From assembly GCF_004210375.1 (NCBI RefSeq), contig NC_134835.1, positions 69,966,447 through 70,030,446 of the forward strand: a stretch of 64,000 nucleotides of DNA, in the 5' to 3' direction. Every line of letters starts with the position of its first letter. Within the stretch, counting starts at the first letter, position 1. Origin of the DNA: Tachypleus tridentatus (lineage: Eukaryota > Arthropoda > Merostomata > Xiphosura > Limulidae). Under the pieces are notes generated by a model. It searched no databases, was not told the origin of the DNA, and saw only the letters and a list, made by a program, of their open reading frames with translations. The position numbers were made by a program, and so were the translations under genes. Shown one piece after another: positions 46,879 to 59,100 of this stretch.

Positions 46879-47291
46879 CCAACAAACTGTTTTAAATTAA
46901 CTAATAATTCACTTGTTTTCCCACTTTTTACTACCAAATACAATACTTATATAACTGAATCTACAAAAAAAAAACCCAACAGTATTGAAAACTTGCTTGT
47001 TCAATGAGATGGTATTATCTTCACAAAATCCAGGTTGCCAACCACTGATTTATGTGATGTAAAAACTTGTTTTAATAATGTGGAAGAAGTAGAAAGTTAG
47101 TATATTATTCTACTGAATTCAGCAGTGTACTAATTAGGTGTTAACTTTAATTATTTCTTCAAGAAATTTTCTTCATTTAATTTGTTTCTTACCAAATTTT
47201 TTAATTATTTATTGAAAACCATGTGCAATTGCATGAAAATAAAATTATTGAGGTTAATAATATATGTGTTTATAATTTTTGTTCCATTTAG
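46879..47291. other. end of NKAP intron 1
   Basis: AT-rich, no feature. It ends in TTTTTGTTCCATTTAG, the acceptor of the NKAP exon at 47292. Confidence 0.5.
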
Positions 47292-47375
47292 GAGAAGAAA
47301 AGAAAGAGAAAGAATTGGTGAAATTGGTGTCAGTGATGTCTGGGGGCATTCTCCTGAAAGACAACCTGATAATAT
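47292..47375 (+). CDS. NKAP: NKAP coding exon 2 (diagnostic ERERIG...VWG motif)
   Basis: This 84-nt exon sits between TTCCATTTAG and a GTGAGT donor. It enters and leaves in phase 2. Joined to exon 1 it encodes RRRKERERIGEIGVSDVWGH followed by SPERQPDN. Human NKAP has an ERERIGELG...EVWG.SP block at the same place, after its RS-rich N-terminus, and this is the basis for naming the gene. The exon is well kept, with no stop in frame. The long upstream intron (6.3 kb) is filled with transposon fossils. Confidence 0.9.
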
Positions 47376-47760
47376 GTGAGTTTTGTGGTTAGAATAAAAA
47401 TGAACTTGTATTTTATACAGAGGATACTTGTGTACAGTAAGTCTCTAGTTGGTCAAAAGATTTGAAACAGTTTAAGCAAAATTCATAACTTTAAGAAACT
47501 GCATTAAATTACTTTAATATATCTTGAAGCTTTTCAAATAGAACTGTATATTTTGTTTAAATGCTGAAGTAGAATATTTCATTACATAGTGGGGCCTAAA
47601 CATATGAGTCTAGAAAAAAACATTGTAACACTTTAGTGCCTTGCAGTTGTTATGCATATCTGAACTGTACATAAGACATATAAACAATAATACAATTAAC
47701 TTGAATGTAAGTCAGTATATTATTGTAACCTCTCTTTGTTATTGTAACTGTTTGGATTAA
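47376..47760. other. NKAP intron 2, nothing recognised
   Basis: No feature seen. Confidence 0.35.
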
Positions 47761-48480
47761 GTGTTGCATTAATCAACATCATTCCAACAGTCTTGTATGA
47801 CACTCCATAGCATATTGAGACTTGTTGATTGGTGTTCCTCCTTTGGCCTTTTCAGGTTTCACATAAATGTTCTGTAGGATTTAAAGTCCAGTTATTGGGA
47901 AATTTGTAAAATGCTTTTTAATGTTTCTTTTTAACAGTTTAATAGAAGAGTGATTGCAGTCTGGAGTTTCTTACCTGATTTTTGTTACAAATACTATCTA
48001 CTATGAGTATAAAAAAATTTCAGGTTTTAACTCTAGTGTAAAAGGTGCCAGTTTCTAGCCTTTATTGCCAAGTTTTTTGTGTTTGGGCTCATACTAAAAA
48101 TCTGGTGTTACTTACATTTTTTAACAAAAGGTCAACACTACAGTGCTTCCTTGTCACCTGAACTTTGCAAGTCTTTGCTGTAGTTATATTAATTCTTGAA
48201 TGAAATTGAACAATTCTTCAACTTGTGTTTTTTACCTTTCTTATATGGATGTTAGCTTAGTATAGCAATCTTTATTTGCCTTAGCTACCTTCATTCTTTC
48301 ATTTAGTGATTTTAATATAAAGCTCTTAATTTCACCTTATCTTCTCCACAGTTTTGCATAAATTCTTTATAAATGCACAGCTAGGAAATAACACCTTGCT
48401 GGCGATGTTTTTAGTTAAGTAACGATCCAACTGTGGACACCTTTACTGAGCTTTTTTGACATTGTCATTTTTATATTTAT
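47761..48480 (-). mobile_element. possible old Tc1/mariner transposase fossil
   Basis: On the minus strand around 47895-47780 the text reads NNWTLNPTEHLC, resembling the DLNPIEHLW block of Tc1-type transposases. A MLWSVIQDCWNDV-like stretch follows in another frame. Upstream blocks are too degraded to align by eye, and no terminal repeats were found. Confidence 0.35.
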
Positions 48481-49592
48481 CAACACTTATAGCATAATAT
48501 CAGACTTAACTGTACAGTAATTAATAAGCATTTTATTTAAATATCTACAATAAAAACAACTTATTAATCAAAATGATATTCTAAGAGGTGTATGGTACAT
48601 AGTAAATAGCACTACAATGGAGTGTTTTGCAAGAATTGTAAAAATGTCACTGGCAGTAGTGATAGTTTGTATTGATAGTGATTTTTGTTTCCTATTTTCT
48701 TTTATAATATCCTATCTGTGTGCTGTGAAAAGAGTTAAGTGCAAGTGAGAGTCTAGTAATCATTCCATTTTATTTAGAAGAAATTCTCTGGTCTTGAGCA
48801 TTTGGACCTTAGTCTGTGTGTGTGTGGATGTTTGTATATGTAAGTTATAAACATGAATATTAAATGGGTAACAAATTAATGTTATAAATAATTTATGAAA
48901 ATACTTTAACATAATTATTCAATTAAGTAAACTTACATCTTTCAGAACAAAAACAAATCTCATAAAATTAAAAAAAAATTATACCTCTACAGAACAATTG
49001 TCAGAGTTATAAATTAGAGTAAGATAGCCATGTAAATTACTCCCAGAAGGTGTCAAGCAATAACCCAATCTTTTAATATACAAACTTTAGATGAAAACTG
49101 GTGTACAACAATAAAAAAATCATACAAGAAACAATAGAACAATAATAAATAACTTATGCAAGTAACTAAAAACTACTGATAGCAAAAAAATTATGCACGT
49201 AACTAAAGAATAATAATAAACTTATGCAAGTAACTAAAGGATAAGATTTATGGAAAAAACTGAAGAATTTCATGTTTACACATCTTTTAAAGCTGTTTTA
49301 CAAGTGGTGTAATTTTTTTGGTTTACATGACTTTACTCTGTAATTGATTATATTAAATTTATATATATATTGCACTTTTGTTTTTTTATAATGTAGTTCA
49401 TACTTGTACATTTACTTTACTAGAAAATAAGGTCAGTTTTATATTATATTAAATAAGATAAATTTTTATGATTAAGTTGAATAAAATAAAATCATATATC
49501 AAGTTTGGGATAAGCCAGTAATAGTCATCTTTGTAATTAGATTATCCATTTATACTGAAGTTTTAGTTATTATTTTTTCTAATTTAAAACAG
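48481..49592. other. NKAP intron 2, nothing recognised
   Basis: AT-rich. The phrase AACTTATGCAAGTAACTAAA recurs three times near 49150-49240 as a small degenerate tandem repeat. It ends at TAATTTAAAACAG before the next exon. Confidence 0.4.
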
Positions 49593-49668
49593 ATCTGATG
49601 ATAGTTCCCAGGAGAGTTCTCCAAACAAAGAAAAATCTTTGTCTGATACAGATTCAAGTTCAAGTATG
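49593..49668 (+). CDS. NKAP: NKAP coding exon 3 (Ser/Asp-rich)
   Basis: It starts after AAAACAG and continues the frame from exon 2 (split codon AT|A). It encodes ISDDSSQESSPNKEKSLSDT then DSSSS. The 3' end is ambiguous: a donor GTATAT after 49668 or GTATGG after 49663. NKAP proteins have an acidic/Ser-rich and then Lys-rich linker after the ERERIG block, so the composition fits. The conserved C-terminal SynMuv-type domain (YxxALLPGEG..., RRMEAVRLRKENQ-like) is not found anywhere to the right in this window and must lie beyond 64 kb, making the following intron at least 14.3 kb. Confidence 0.75.
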
Positions 49669-49938
49669 GTATATTTAGTAATTCTTTTCATGCACTTATG
49701 TTTAGTTATTTAATTGATGTTGTACAGTAAAACAATATAATATTTTGGCTTGGTGCGATTACACAGTATAGAATGATTCTGACTTAAATTATAAAAAGAG
49801 CAATTGTTAAGGATGCATTACATTTCTTTTATTAAGAGCCAATTCTTGAAAAAAAGGCATCTATATATACACATTGAAATTTGATTAATTGCACTATTTT
49901 ATTTAACTCTGTAACGTTCATATTAATTGTTGAATTGT
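49669..49938. other. NKAP intron 3, start
   Basis: AT-rich. No feature seen before the TTAA element. Confidence 0.35.
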
Positions 49939-49942
49939 TTAA

Positions 49943-51476
49943 CCCTATTGCCATGGCTATTCTTTTCTGTGTATGATACAAGGTTTTAGTGTATTGCATT
50001 CATAGTTTTATTAAATTACCTTTTGTTTACATTATACAAATTAGAATACCAGTAAATCTTAACTAATAATCCATATTTTAATAGTATATACATTTTAAGT
50101 TCTTAATTCTACAAGGCAATATTTTTTAAAATCCTGAATATTGTCTAGTGTGACACAACACATTTTCTCTTAACATGTCATTTTCCCTATTTTATCCACC
50201 ACCACTTGAAAATGTATGAAATTGAATGTAGGTTATTTTCTATAAAATCATTGTTGGTCAAATAAACTATATTTTTATGGTCCTCAATTTTGTTTGATTG
50301 TAGAGCTATGAAATAGAAAGTCAAATCATTTATGCCACACCTACCTGTCACACTATATTATTTATAACCAATAGAAAGTCTAGGTTTTCGTCTATAAAAT
50401 GACATATTGTATAATGTTATGTTCTGAACAATTAAATGTCAATTTGACTCTACCTTAAATTAATTTGTAATTACTCTAATCATATTTAGAAAGCCAGAAA
50501 ACATTTGAGATATAAGGGAATGTGTCTGATTTTTGTCAGTTTGATGGATTATTTAATTAAATAAAAGTTATTAAGTGCATTACTATCATCAGTATAAAAA
50601 GTTAGGGTTAACTTTCTTTGACAATCAGAAGCAAAAAAAAAAAGAAGATTGATTAAATATTTTATTTCTTGTTTTTCATGTTTATTCTTTATGTATAATT
50701 ATAAAAGTACCTAAAATATAAAAATAGGGTTAGTTAAGATTAGGTTGGTTAAAATAATAAGAGGGTTTCATGAAGTGCACATGTGAGCAGCTTGTAGTAG
50801 CTCATGGGTAATGTAATTTGTTAGCATAACATGATCTGCACATTACACAAGTGCATTACAGCCTATAATGATGTGGATAGTAATTAGACATGGTTCAAAG
50901 GGTAATAAAACAGTAAAATTTAATTATAAATAGATATTGTTATGAACTTAGAGCTATTTAGGATAGATTAACGTAATTTCATGTTAAAATTTGAAGTCAT
51001 TCTAGAAAAAAGGGTAATTTTGATTTATTATTTTTTTTTGTTATTACAAGGTCCCTCAAATTGATCAATCCTGTTTCAAGATAGGGTATGAAAAATAACA
51101 TAAAATATAAACTTATACTAAACAAAAATTGTTTGAAATATATTTAAGAGGTTTAAGAATCACACAAAGGAAATATGGGATGTTTGAGATAAGGAAAAGT
51201 ATTTTTAATCTTAACATGAAAATTACTTTGTATATGGACTATTCAAAACAAATACTTTATATTATTCATGTACAAATCTTTTAGTTATTAAAAATACTTC
51301 ATTACAAAAATATGATTTTTTTTATAATATTAACTGTAAGACTGACAAATTTTGTAAAGATATACACACTATGTTGAAAGTTAGAAGTTGTTAGAAGTAT
51401 TAAATCTATAAATACTTTAAATGAGTACCAAGAGGCTACGTGGTTGGTCAAATTGACTAGGCCCATAGTGAGAGAG
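49943..51476 (+). repeat. dispersed repeat copy 2, TTAA-bounded, probable piggyBac-type MITE
   Basis: TTAA at 49939-49942 and 51477-51480 flank ends that are roughly inverted: CCCTATTGCCATGGC, and from the right CTCTCTCACTATGGGC. The interior aligns in order with 2117-3470. The last 140 bp resemble the right end of the 44595-45908 element (TTTGTAAAGATA-ACAC...). No ORF. The inverted ends have decayed more than those of the 44595 unit. Confidence 0.55.
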
Positions 51477-52039
51477 TTAAGATATGCAGTAGGAACATGT
51501 GTGCCGTTTAGTCATGCACATAGGTACCTTTGCCAAGAGCAATACTCTTGATCAGAAGGTATTAGATAGACAAGTATAAAAGTATGTTTCAGTATAATAA
51601 AACACTGTATGCTGTTTTGATTTCAAAACATGCTTATTTATCATAATATAAAAAAAAGTACAAAATAGAAATTGTGTTTGTTGCATAATGTATCAGGGCC
51701 TTAGTAATTACCAGTCTAATAATAGAGAAACTGAACTGGTAAACAAGTGAAATATGCATTTGACCTCCACAATACATCAGATACATTTGTATGCTACTGA
51801 ACATTGAAACATTTGAGTTAATATTAAATTTGCTGGTTGTTTGGAAATTGTTCATTAGTGCTAAGTAGCTATGTACTTGTATAGGAAAGTACGTTATGCT
51901 TACAAATTAATAAACAAACAAAATGAATATAAGCATATAAAATTTATATACAAATACTCATTGGAATATAATGTTTATTGGTGAAAGGAATGTTGAGGTC
52001 ACTGAAATTTTACAAGCACAATTTGAAAGTTAAAAGAAA
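51477..52039. other. NKAP intron 3, nothing recognised
   Basis: No feature seen. Confidence 0.35.
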
Positions 52040-53890
52040 TTGTTAAGGCTCATGCAAACTTGTGTGGTACCTTCAGTGCTCAAAATGTCAGTTATGCTAG
52101 TAAAATTAACCTTCCCACATCTTTCTAAGGATTCTGTTCAATCTTCATCAGTTGTCTCAGAGCTTATGTCTCAGGTATATGTTATTTTATTGCTTTTTGT
52201 TTGGGTTTACATTGTGCTTTTGACATCCTGTTTGGTAATGGCATTGAAATGCCTGTTCCCTGTGGGTTTTGGGTTGGTCTGCCCTTGCAACTTATTTGGC
52301 AGGGTTGCACATTCTTGACCACTAATTGTGGGTTTAGTTCACCTATTTAGGAAGATGGATCCCAAATTTGCTGTTCATCCTTACTGTACCTCCTTTTCCT
52401 GCTGTGGCCTTCCTCTTCTTATCTGATTTTTTTTTCAGGAATACTATGGGGTTTCTATGAACATTTCTCCACCTATTCCCTTCCACTGTTGGCTGCTTGT
52501 TGTCTTCAGATATGGCCGTACACACGTTTCACTTCTCTTTAATTCTTTTATTAGAGTTGCAAAACTATATTCTCATGGACCCATTCCCTGGTTCTGTATA
52601 TACCGGTCATTTTTATGGCCTATTTTTATGACATTTTGAGCATGACACAATTACTGTGTCCTTGTTGTCATGAGTGACTTTCTGTGCAACTGAGCTCTGC
52701 CTTCATTTTTCGATCCTATTTTTCCAGTCCTGTCTATTTTCGTTTTGTTGGTTCTGCTGTTTGCCTTTTTTCATGGCAATACACTGTTTTCTTCCTCTTC
52801 CTCAGAATATCTGGTCATGTCAGTGTCTATTCGAGGCTGTCCTTTACCTTCTCCATGCAGGATTTACTCCCACCAGTTTGCCCATCATGGAATGCTATAC
52901 CTTTTAGAGCCCTGCCCTTTGGTCTTGCTTCTGCATTGTATGTTTTTGTCAGGTAGTTTGCAAATTTGCTTGGCATGTTTATATTTTGAAAACTTTGCTT
53001 CCACATGTACATGGATAATTGGTTTTCTGCTATTTATGAATGAGAATAGGCCAGTCCTACTTGTTAGATCCTTTTCAATGCTGTGTGAGTAGGATGGTTA
53101 ATCACATTGGATGGGTTCTTCTTTCATATTCCCCAATTCTTTGTACATCTGGGTGTTTTCTTCAACACTTATTTGTCAGTCCCTACCCTATCTCAGGCTC
53201 CATTCTATGGAGATGGCCATTTGGACTGCCTTCTCTGCTTTTTACTTCTTACTGGAAAAGTTCTATAATTTTTAGAGTGTGGGGTTGCCTCTGATACCTG
53301 TTGTACCCATTGAAAGAGCTCATGTGCATTTAATTCAGTGAGCTCTTCATGACCAGTGGAACCTCCCATGGGATCCCTTGGATGTTTGTATTCACAAAGT
53401 GGGATTCTCGGCAATACACGGGCCTTGTCCAACACTAATGAAGACTGACAATCAAAGGGGAGGGAAGGTGGTTCCACTGGTCACTTTCTCTTCCACTGCC
53501 TGCATTACACCTGTTTATGGATGTTTATCTTCAGAGCATGGATGAATGGGTTGATTGCCAAAGGTCATTGGTATGTGAAGGAGATTTCACTTCACTTTTC
53601 TTGAATTCCTGGTTGTTTACTGGGCTTTGGATCATTTATTTTCTTTTGTCAGCCACCAGCAGGTTATGATTCATTCTGACATTTTTACCAGGTGGCATCT
53701 GTTGATCACCCAGGGGCACCAGGTCCCAATCCTGTGATTTTGCACTATGGGTATTTTCTTGGTTAGTTGTCTGTCCTGTCTGATTCTTGTTTACCCATGA
53801 TGTGGTGTATTCATTCTGCCATTTTTTGATGCCTCTGGCTAGAGCCTCTTATTGTTGTCTTTACTACTATTCTCACACCAAATTCCTCTC
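52040..53890 (+). mobile_element. DIRS-like retrotransposon, 5' part (RT and RNase H)
   Basis: Broken frames on the plus strand carry DIRS-type reverse transcriptase blocks. AIPFRALPFGLASALYVFVR lies at 52894-52953, corresponding to the QFRALPFGLSSAPRVFT-like motif. HMYMDNWF lies near 53001-53024, where the catalytic D-D pair is D-N. At 53580-53760 LEFLVVYWALDHLF and HSDIFTRW resemble the DIRS RNase H (LE...LAL, SDN). The element is interrupted at 53890 by a LINE and resumes at 59613 with its tyrosine recombinase. The left boundary is approximate. Stops throughout show that it is extinct. Confidence 0.7.
53881..53890. repeat. probable target-site duplication, left
   Basis: AATTCCTCTC precedes the LINE. 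A near-copy, AATTCTCTCT, follows it at 59613-59622. They differ by one base shift or deletion, which fits an old insertion. Confidence 0.5.
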
Positions 53891-54314
53891 AGTGTGAATT
53901 TCTGTACTTGGTGAGGGGATCTCCCAGAGAAGGTTCTGTTCTTTCAGTTTAGCTTCTCTGGGATCTAAACATCCATCCACATGGATGGTGACCCGTGAAG
54001 GGGAGGAGAGGATCCTGGTGGTTGAGAAGTTAAACCCTAACACACCACTTTGGCCTTTAATTCCTATAGAAAGGCAGTCTTGGGGTGATCAACCCACATT
54101 TCATTTGGCAGGTCACTTGGGCTTGGGTCAACCAAATACCAATGTTATACGTTTTCAACTGGTGTTGTGAACATTGTATCTGATGCTGGTTTGGTTATAG
54201 TTCTCATGAAATCCTGGCATTGCTCTGGTGTCCTTGTTTGGCATTGTAATGCATCATCTCATAGGGCTTCATGGTGGGTAGGGTCAGTGAGCACTGAAAC
54301 ATTCTTTCTTTATT

Positions 54315-55497
54315 ATGGATCCATCAAATAAAAACTGAAATAAAATTGTGAAAAACAGTCCATAGGTAAACAACCACATCCTGAGGATTCTGAACAGCAA
54401 TCTTCAACATCTGTAGCACCTGTACTTCATTTTCTTATATTACATTCTCTTATAGCATATTTCTCCCTTTTGTATTCAGAATGGACTAGAGGGACTTGCT
54501 GGCTCTTCAAAGTCAATCTGAAAGCTTTGCTTTGGTGACGTATTGGTGGAACATCCATTCCTAAAGACAGTGAACTCTTGCATTTAAATGTAATTGGAGA
54601 TATACCCATTAAAGTTACTCCCCATGCAACTTTGAATTTGTCACAAGGAGTTCTTGTTAAGAGGGATTTGAAGAAGAGATCCTTACTGGTTTCTCCACTC
54701 AAGGACTTTCTGCAGTTAGACATACCTGCACTTACTGACCAGTGTCCTCATTTTGACATTTACATCACAGTGTCCAGCTGCCACCATTAAGGCAGGTTAC
54801 CTTAATTGCAAGGTATGGCCATATATTCCAAACCCTCTCAAATGTGTCCAATATCAGTGGTTTAGTCACTCAGAGACATCATGTAGTGGTTCCTTGACGT
54901 GTGCTCATTGTGGTGGCAAGGCCCACGATGCCTAAAAGTGTGAAACAGACCCTCATTGCATTTAATTGTAACAACTCTCACTCATCCTACTTTCAGTGGT
55001 TGGAAGAAAAGGAGTTGCAGCATTTAAAAACAATTCAAAACATTACTTACCCTGAGGCTCGAAAGTTACTGTCTACCACTTCACCTAGGACATATGCTGC
55101 TGCACTTTGTTCCACTACTACAGTGGGAATGCAGACAGATCTCTTTGTGTCTCCAAAAGAATTGTTCTCAAACCATATGAAAGGTCTTTTGACCTCCATG
55201 GTTAAGAAAGTTGATGAATCAATGTCAATGCCCATCTCTGTCCCTAACATTCATTCCAGCAAACCCCAAGATCTAATTCCTTTAGTTCTGGGTACAGGTA
55301 TTTCCTTGGGTACATCTTCTTCTCCTACCCTACTATGCAAAATGATCATTCATTCAGGTTCTCAGTCACTGGAATCTTCTTCCAACAACAGAGACCCATT
55401 CAACCCAGGGCAGGATTCATGGAGGTCAATAGACCTCCCTCAAATAAAGAAAATGTACATGGTAGAAAACAGAAGGGTTCTCCATTCACTTCAGTAA
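54315..55497 (+). pseudogene. LINE ORF1 (Gag-like, zinc knuckles), broken
   Basis: The ATG at 54315 opens MDPSNKN before a stop. After a frameshift GKQPHPEDSEQQSSTSV follows. IPIKVTPHATLNLSQGVLVK (about 54605) and RDLKK resemble the conserved SPHRTLNSSKGVVRCRDL region of arthropod LINE Gag proteins. YIPNPLKC, SETSCSG, CAHCGGKAHDA and a decayed CETDPHC form the CCHC knuckle zone (54820-54960), with several Cys positions replaced. The open frame 54901-55497 is the C-terminal part, with YPEARKL and TYAAAL..TTTVGMQTD, a hallmark of this family. It would bind LINE RNA if intact. Confidence 0.85.
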
Positions 55498-55510
55498 CAC
55501 ACAAATAAAA

Positions 55511-58500
55511 ATGGCCACTTTGATACAATGGAACTGTTGAGGTTTATGTTCTAATCTGGATGACATCAAAGCACTGATTGCTTCTTACCATCCTCTGTGT
55601 CTTTCGTTACAGGAAACATTTCTGAAACCTGGTGATACAGTCACCTTTCTGCAGTTTTCTTTGTACAGAAATGACAGGTTGTGTGAAGGACAAGTGTGAG
55701 GAGGGGTGACACTGTTTTTGATCAGCATATGCCCACCCTGTCTTTGCTGCTCAACACAGGAGGTTGGAGGACAATGCCATCCATGTTTCCTTAGGTTGTA
55801 CCATCACTGTTTGTTCTCTCTACCTGTGTCCTGAAGAGACCTGTGATTAATCAGACCTTAATGCTCTTGTTGAACAATTGCTGTCTCCTTTTTTAACCCT
55901 GGGGGGACATAATCTCCTCTGGGGAGGTGCTGATATTCATGGGAGGGATTGCTCTGCAGAGCATATGCTCTCAGATCACAACCTTTGTCTTTTCAGTACT
56001 GGTTCTTATGCTTGTTTTCATGTACCTAGTCAGTCTTTTACTGCTATTGGTCTCTCAGTTTGCTCCCTTTCTTCCACTTTTCAAGGAGAGTTGACAGTAA
56101 CTCATGAGGCAGTGATCATTTTTCTGTCATTTTGAGAGTGATTGGTTGTGGTCAGTGCCATCCAACCTGTGTGCCCCAGTGGAAGCTGGATCAAGTGAAC
56201 TGGCCCTCTTTCACTGCTCTCGCAGAACTTGATCCTGCCATCGTCTGTGAGCGATCAGTAGATGACTGTGTGGCAGCAGTGACAGACTGTATTATACAGG
56301 TAGTTGCTCAATGTATTCCTAAAACCTTGACACCTTTTCCATGAAATCCTCATCAGTGGTGGAATTTTGCCTGCCACATGGCATGGAAGGTTAAAAAATG
56401 GGCCTGGGATACCTTTTATAGGTATCCCACACACTTGAATCACATCACTTTCCAGCAGGCTCTTCCACATACTTGGCAGGTAAGATATCATAGCCTGAAG
56501 GAAACTTGAATTAACTTCACAACCAGCATCTCTTCTTCCACCAGTTCCAAAGTCATATGGGACAGGATTTTAAGGGTCAATGAGCTGTATAATTCTGTCT
56601 CTCTTTCAATCTTGTTCTCTGATGGCCAGGAAGTAGCTGATACCCAGAGCATTGCCAGTACTCTTCCTGAAAGCTTTTACTGGGGATCTAGCACTTCTGC
56701 TTCATCCTTCACCTTCTTAGCCATCAAGACCCGTGCAGAGCAATCACATCTTTCCTTTCAAGCTGATAGTTTCTGTGACTGTGATCACCCTGTGGGAACT
56801 CAAACTGGTTTCTCATTGGTCTCGCAGTACATCAGTTGGACCTGATGATATATGCTATGAGATGCTGTGCCATCTATCTCCTGTTTCTCTTGCTATTCTT
56901 CTGGTTGTTTTTAACTAGATCTAGCAGAAGAATGTTTTTCTTGATGCCTGGTGCCAGGCTATTGCCCTGTCTTTCTCTAAGCCTGGGAAGGATCCAGAGA
57001 TTCCTTCAAACGACCATCCAATTGCTTTGATGAGCTGACTCTGTAAGACCTTAGAGAGGATGGTTAATGCTCATTTTGTTTGGTTCTTTGAATTAGAAAA
57101 CCTCCTCTTGTCCACACTGTGTGGATTCCAATGACAACACTCCACTATGGACCACCTGATTTGACTTGAAATGTCAATCAGAAAAGCCTTTCTCAAGTGA
57201 CACTATCTTGTATCAATATTTTTTTTTGTCTTGAGAAGGCTTATGATACTACATGGAGGTATGGCATTTTGTAAGACCTCTACTTATATGGGTTATGTGG
57301 CCATTTGCCCATTTTTATTAAAAATGTTTTAATGGATAGATGATTTCAAGTTCATGTGGGTTTGACACTTTTTTGTTCTTTCCAACAGGAACTTGGAACT
57401 CCTCACAGCTATGTTTTGAGCATCACACTTTTCAGTATAAAAATTAATGCCATCACTGAACAACTCCCTCTTACTGTTGCAAACAGGCTCTATATCGACA
57501 ACTTTCACATCTCGCATCAGTCATCAAACATGAGGTATATTAAGCACAACTACAGACTCCCCTCTTTTGATTACTGAAGAGGACCACAGTAAACCGTTTT
57601 ACTTTCTCCCTCTAAAACTGTATGCATACACTTTTGCTGCCAGCAGGATATTCACCCTGATTCTGAAGTCCATGTAAGTGAAGTTGTGTTTACTGTGGTC
57701 TCTGAGACAAAGCTCTTGGGGATTATCTTTAACTGTAAGCTTACTTTTCTACCACACATCAAGCAGCTTTGAGTTGAATGTACAAGAGCACTGAACATTC
57801 TCCATGTCCTGTCTTCCACCACTTAGGGAGTGGATTGATGTTCTATGCTAAAGATACATCAGGTTTTTATGCAATCAAAACTAGACTATGGGTCTCTTGT
57901 ATATGGCTCTGCCAGGACCTCGGCCTTAAAGATGCTGGACCCCATTCATCATCAGGGACCTTGGCTCTGCACGGAGCTATACACAATTTCCCAGTTCAGA
58001 GCTTATACACAGGATCTCATGAACCTCCTCTGCAACTCTGCCAATTGCAATTGTCTTTACTGAATGCTTCTAAACTTTGATCTTTACCACAGCATCCCAC
58101 CTGGAGATATGTTTTCCTTCCTCAGTGGGCCATGCTTTTTCAGAACAGATGATCTACCATTGTTCCTTTTGGCCTTCATATCCAGGCACAGTTGAATGAA
58201 TTGGATCTGTCCTTGGATAACATTGCTGTATCCACTGTTCAGCCCATCCTACCATGGCTTATTACAATCTCAAAGTGTGACCTTTGTTTAAGTCATCTGA
58301 GAAAAGCAGATACTCCTGCTTGGGAGTCCAGTCTTTTATTTGCTGAACATCTTTTGAACCATCCTTCCATTCCTGTTTATACAGATGGTTTAAATTTAGG
58401 TAACACTGTGGGTTCTGCCATGGTTTGTTGTGGTTGCACACAGCATCCCCTCTACAGTTTCTGTGTTCACTACTGAAATGTATGCCATTTCTGTTGCCCT

Positions 58501-59100
58501 GGATCACAAAGAAACTCAGCAGTACTCAAATTGCACTATTTATTCTGACTCGCTTAGTTCTCTACTAGCCCTGGAATTGCTTCATGTTAGTCCTCACCCT
58601 GTTCTCACCGATATTAAAACCTTACTGGCCCATTGCTCTTTAACATCAACTTCTATCCAGTTCTTCTGGATATCAGCCCATGTTGGTATTTTCAGGAACA
58701 AGCTTGCTGACACCACAGCTAAGTCTGTTTGCTATGGCACTATCAGAGTTGTGCCTGCTTCATACATGGACTATTGCCCTGTATTCAAAACTTGGCTCCC
58801 TGCCAGTTGGCACTCAACTTGGAGTGAGCAATGTGAAAACAAGCTTTTCCAAATAAAACCTTCTATTGGACTTTGGCCATCTTGTTTCCATAAGATTCAG
58901 AAAGAGGAAGTTGTCCTAACTAGACTACACATTGGTCACAGTTTTTAACTCATTGTTTTCTTTTATCTAGGACTGATGCACCAGTGTGTGGTCTGTGTGA
59001 GCCACATTTTACTGTCTTGCCATCTTTATGACTCTCAACAATGGCACCCTTTTTACACGTCTTTTGTCCCAAGGTTTATCCATAATGTTGGACAGTGTCA
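55511..59100 (+). pseudogene. LINE ORF2 (endonuclease, reverse transcriptase, RNase H), broken
   Basis: The ATG at 55511 opens MATLIQWNC, then a stop, then GLCSNLDDIKALIASYHPLC and LSLQETFL, the start of an apurinic-type endonuclease. Palm motifs of the reverse transcriptase are seen at 57240-57500: YDTTWRYGIL, QELGTPHSYVLSITLFSIKI (normally GVPQGSVLS) and LYIDN (57488-57502; catalytic DD is DN). The region 57840-58080 keeps SKLDYGSLVYGSA. RNase H follows: VYTDG at about 58376, TEMYAISVALDHK, IYSDSLSSLLALELL and FFWISAHVGIFRNKLAD. More than a dozen stops and frame changes separate these blocks. Confidence 0.88.

Noticed and set aside
53205..53477. Minus-strand open frame of 90 codons
   Set aside because: It is antisense to the DIRS-like reverse transcriptase/RNase H region.
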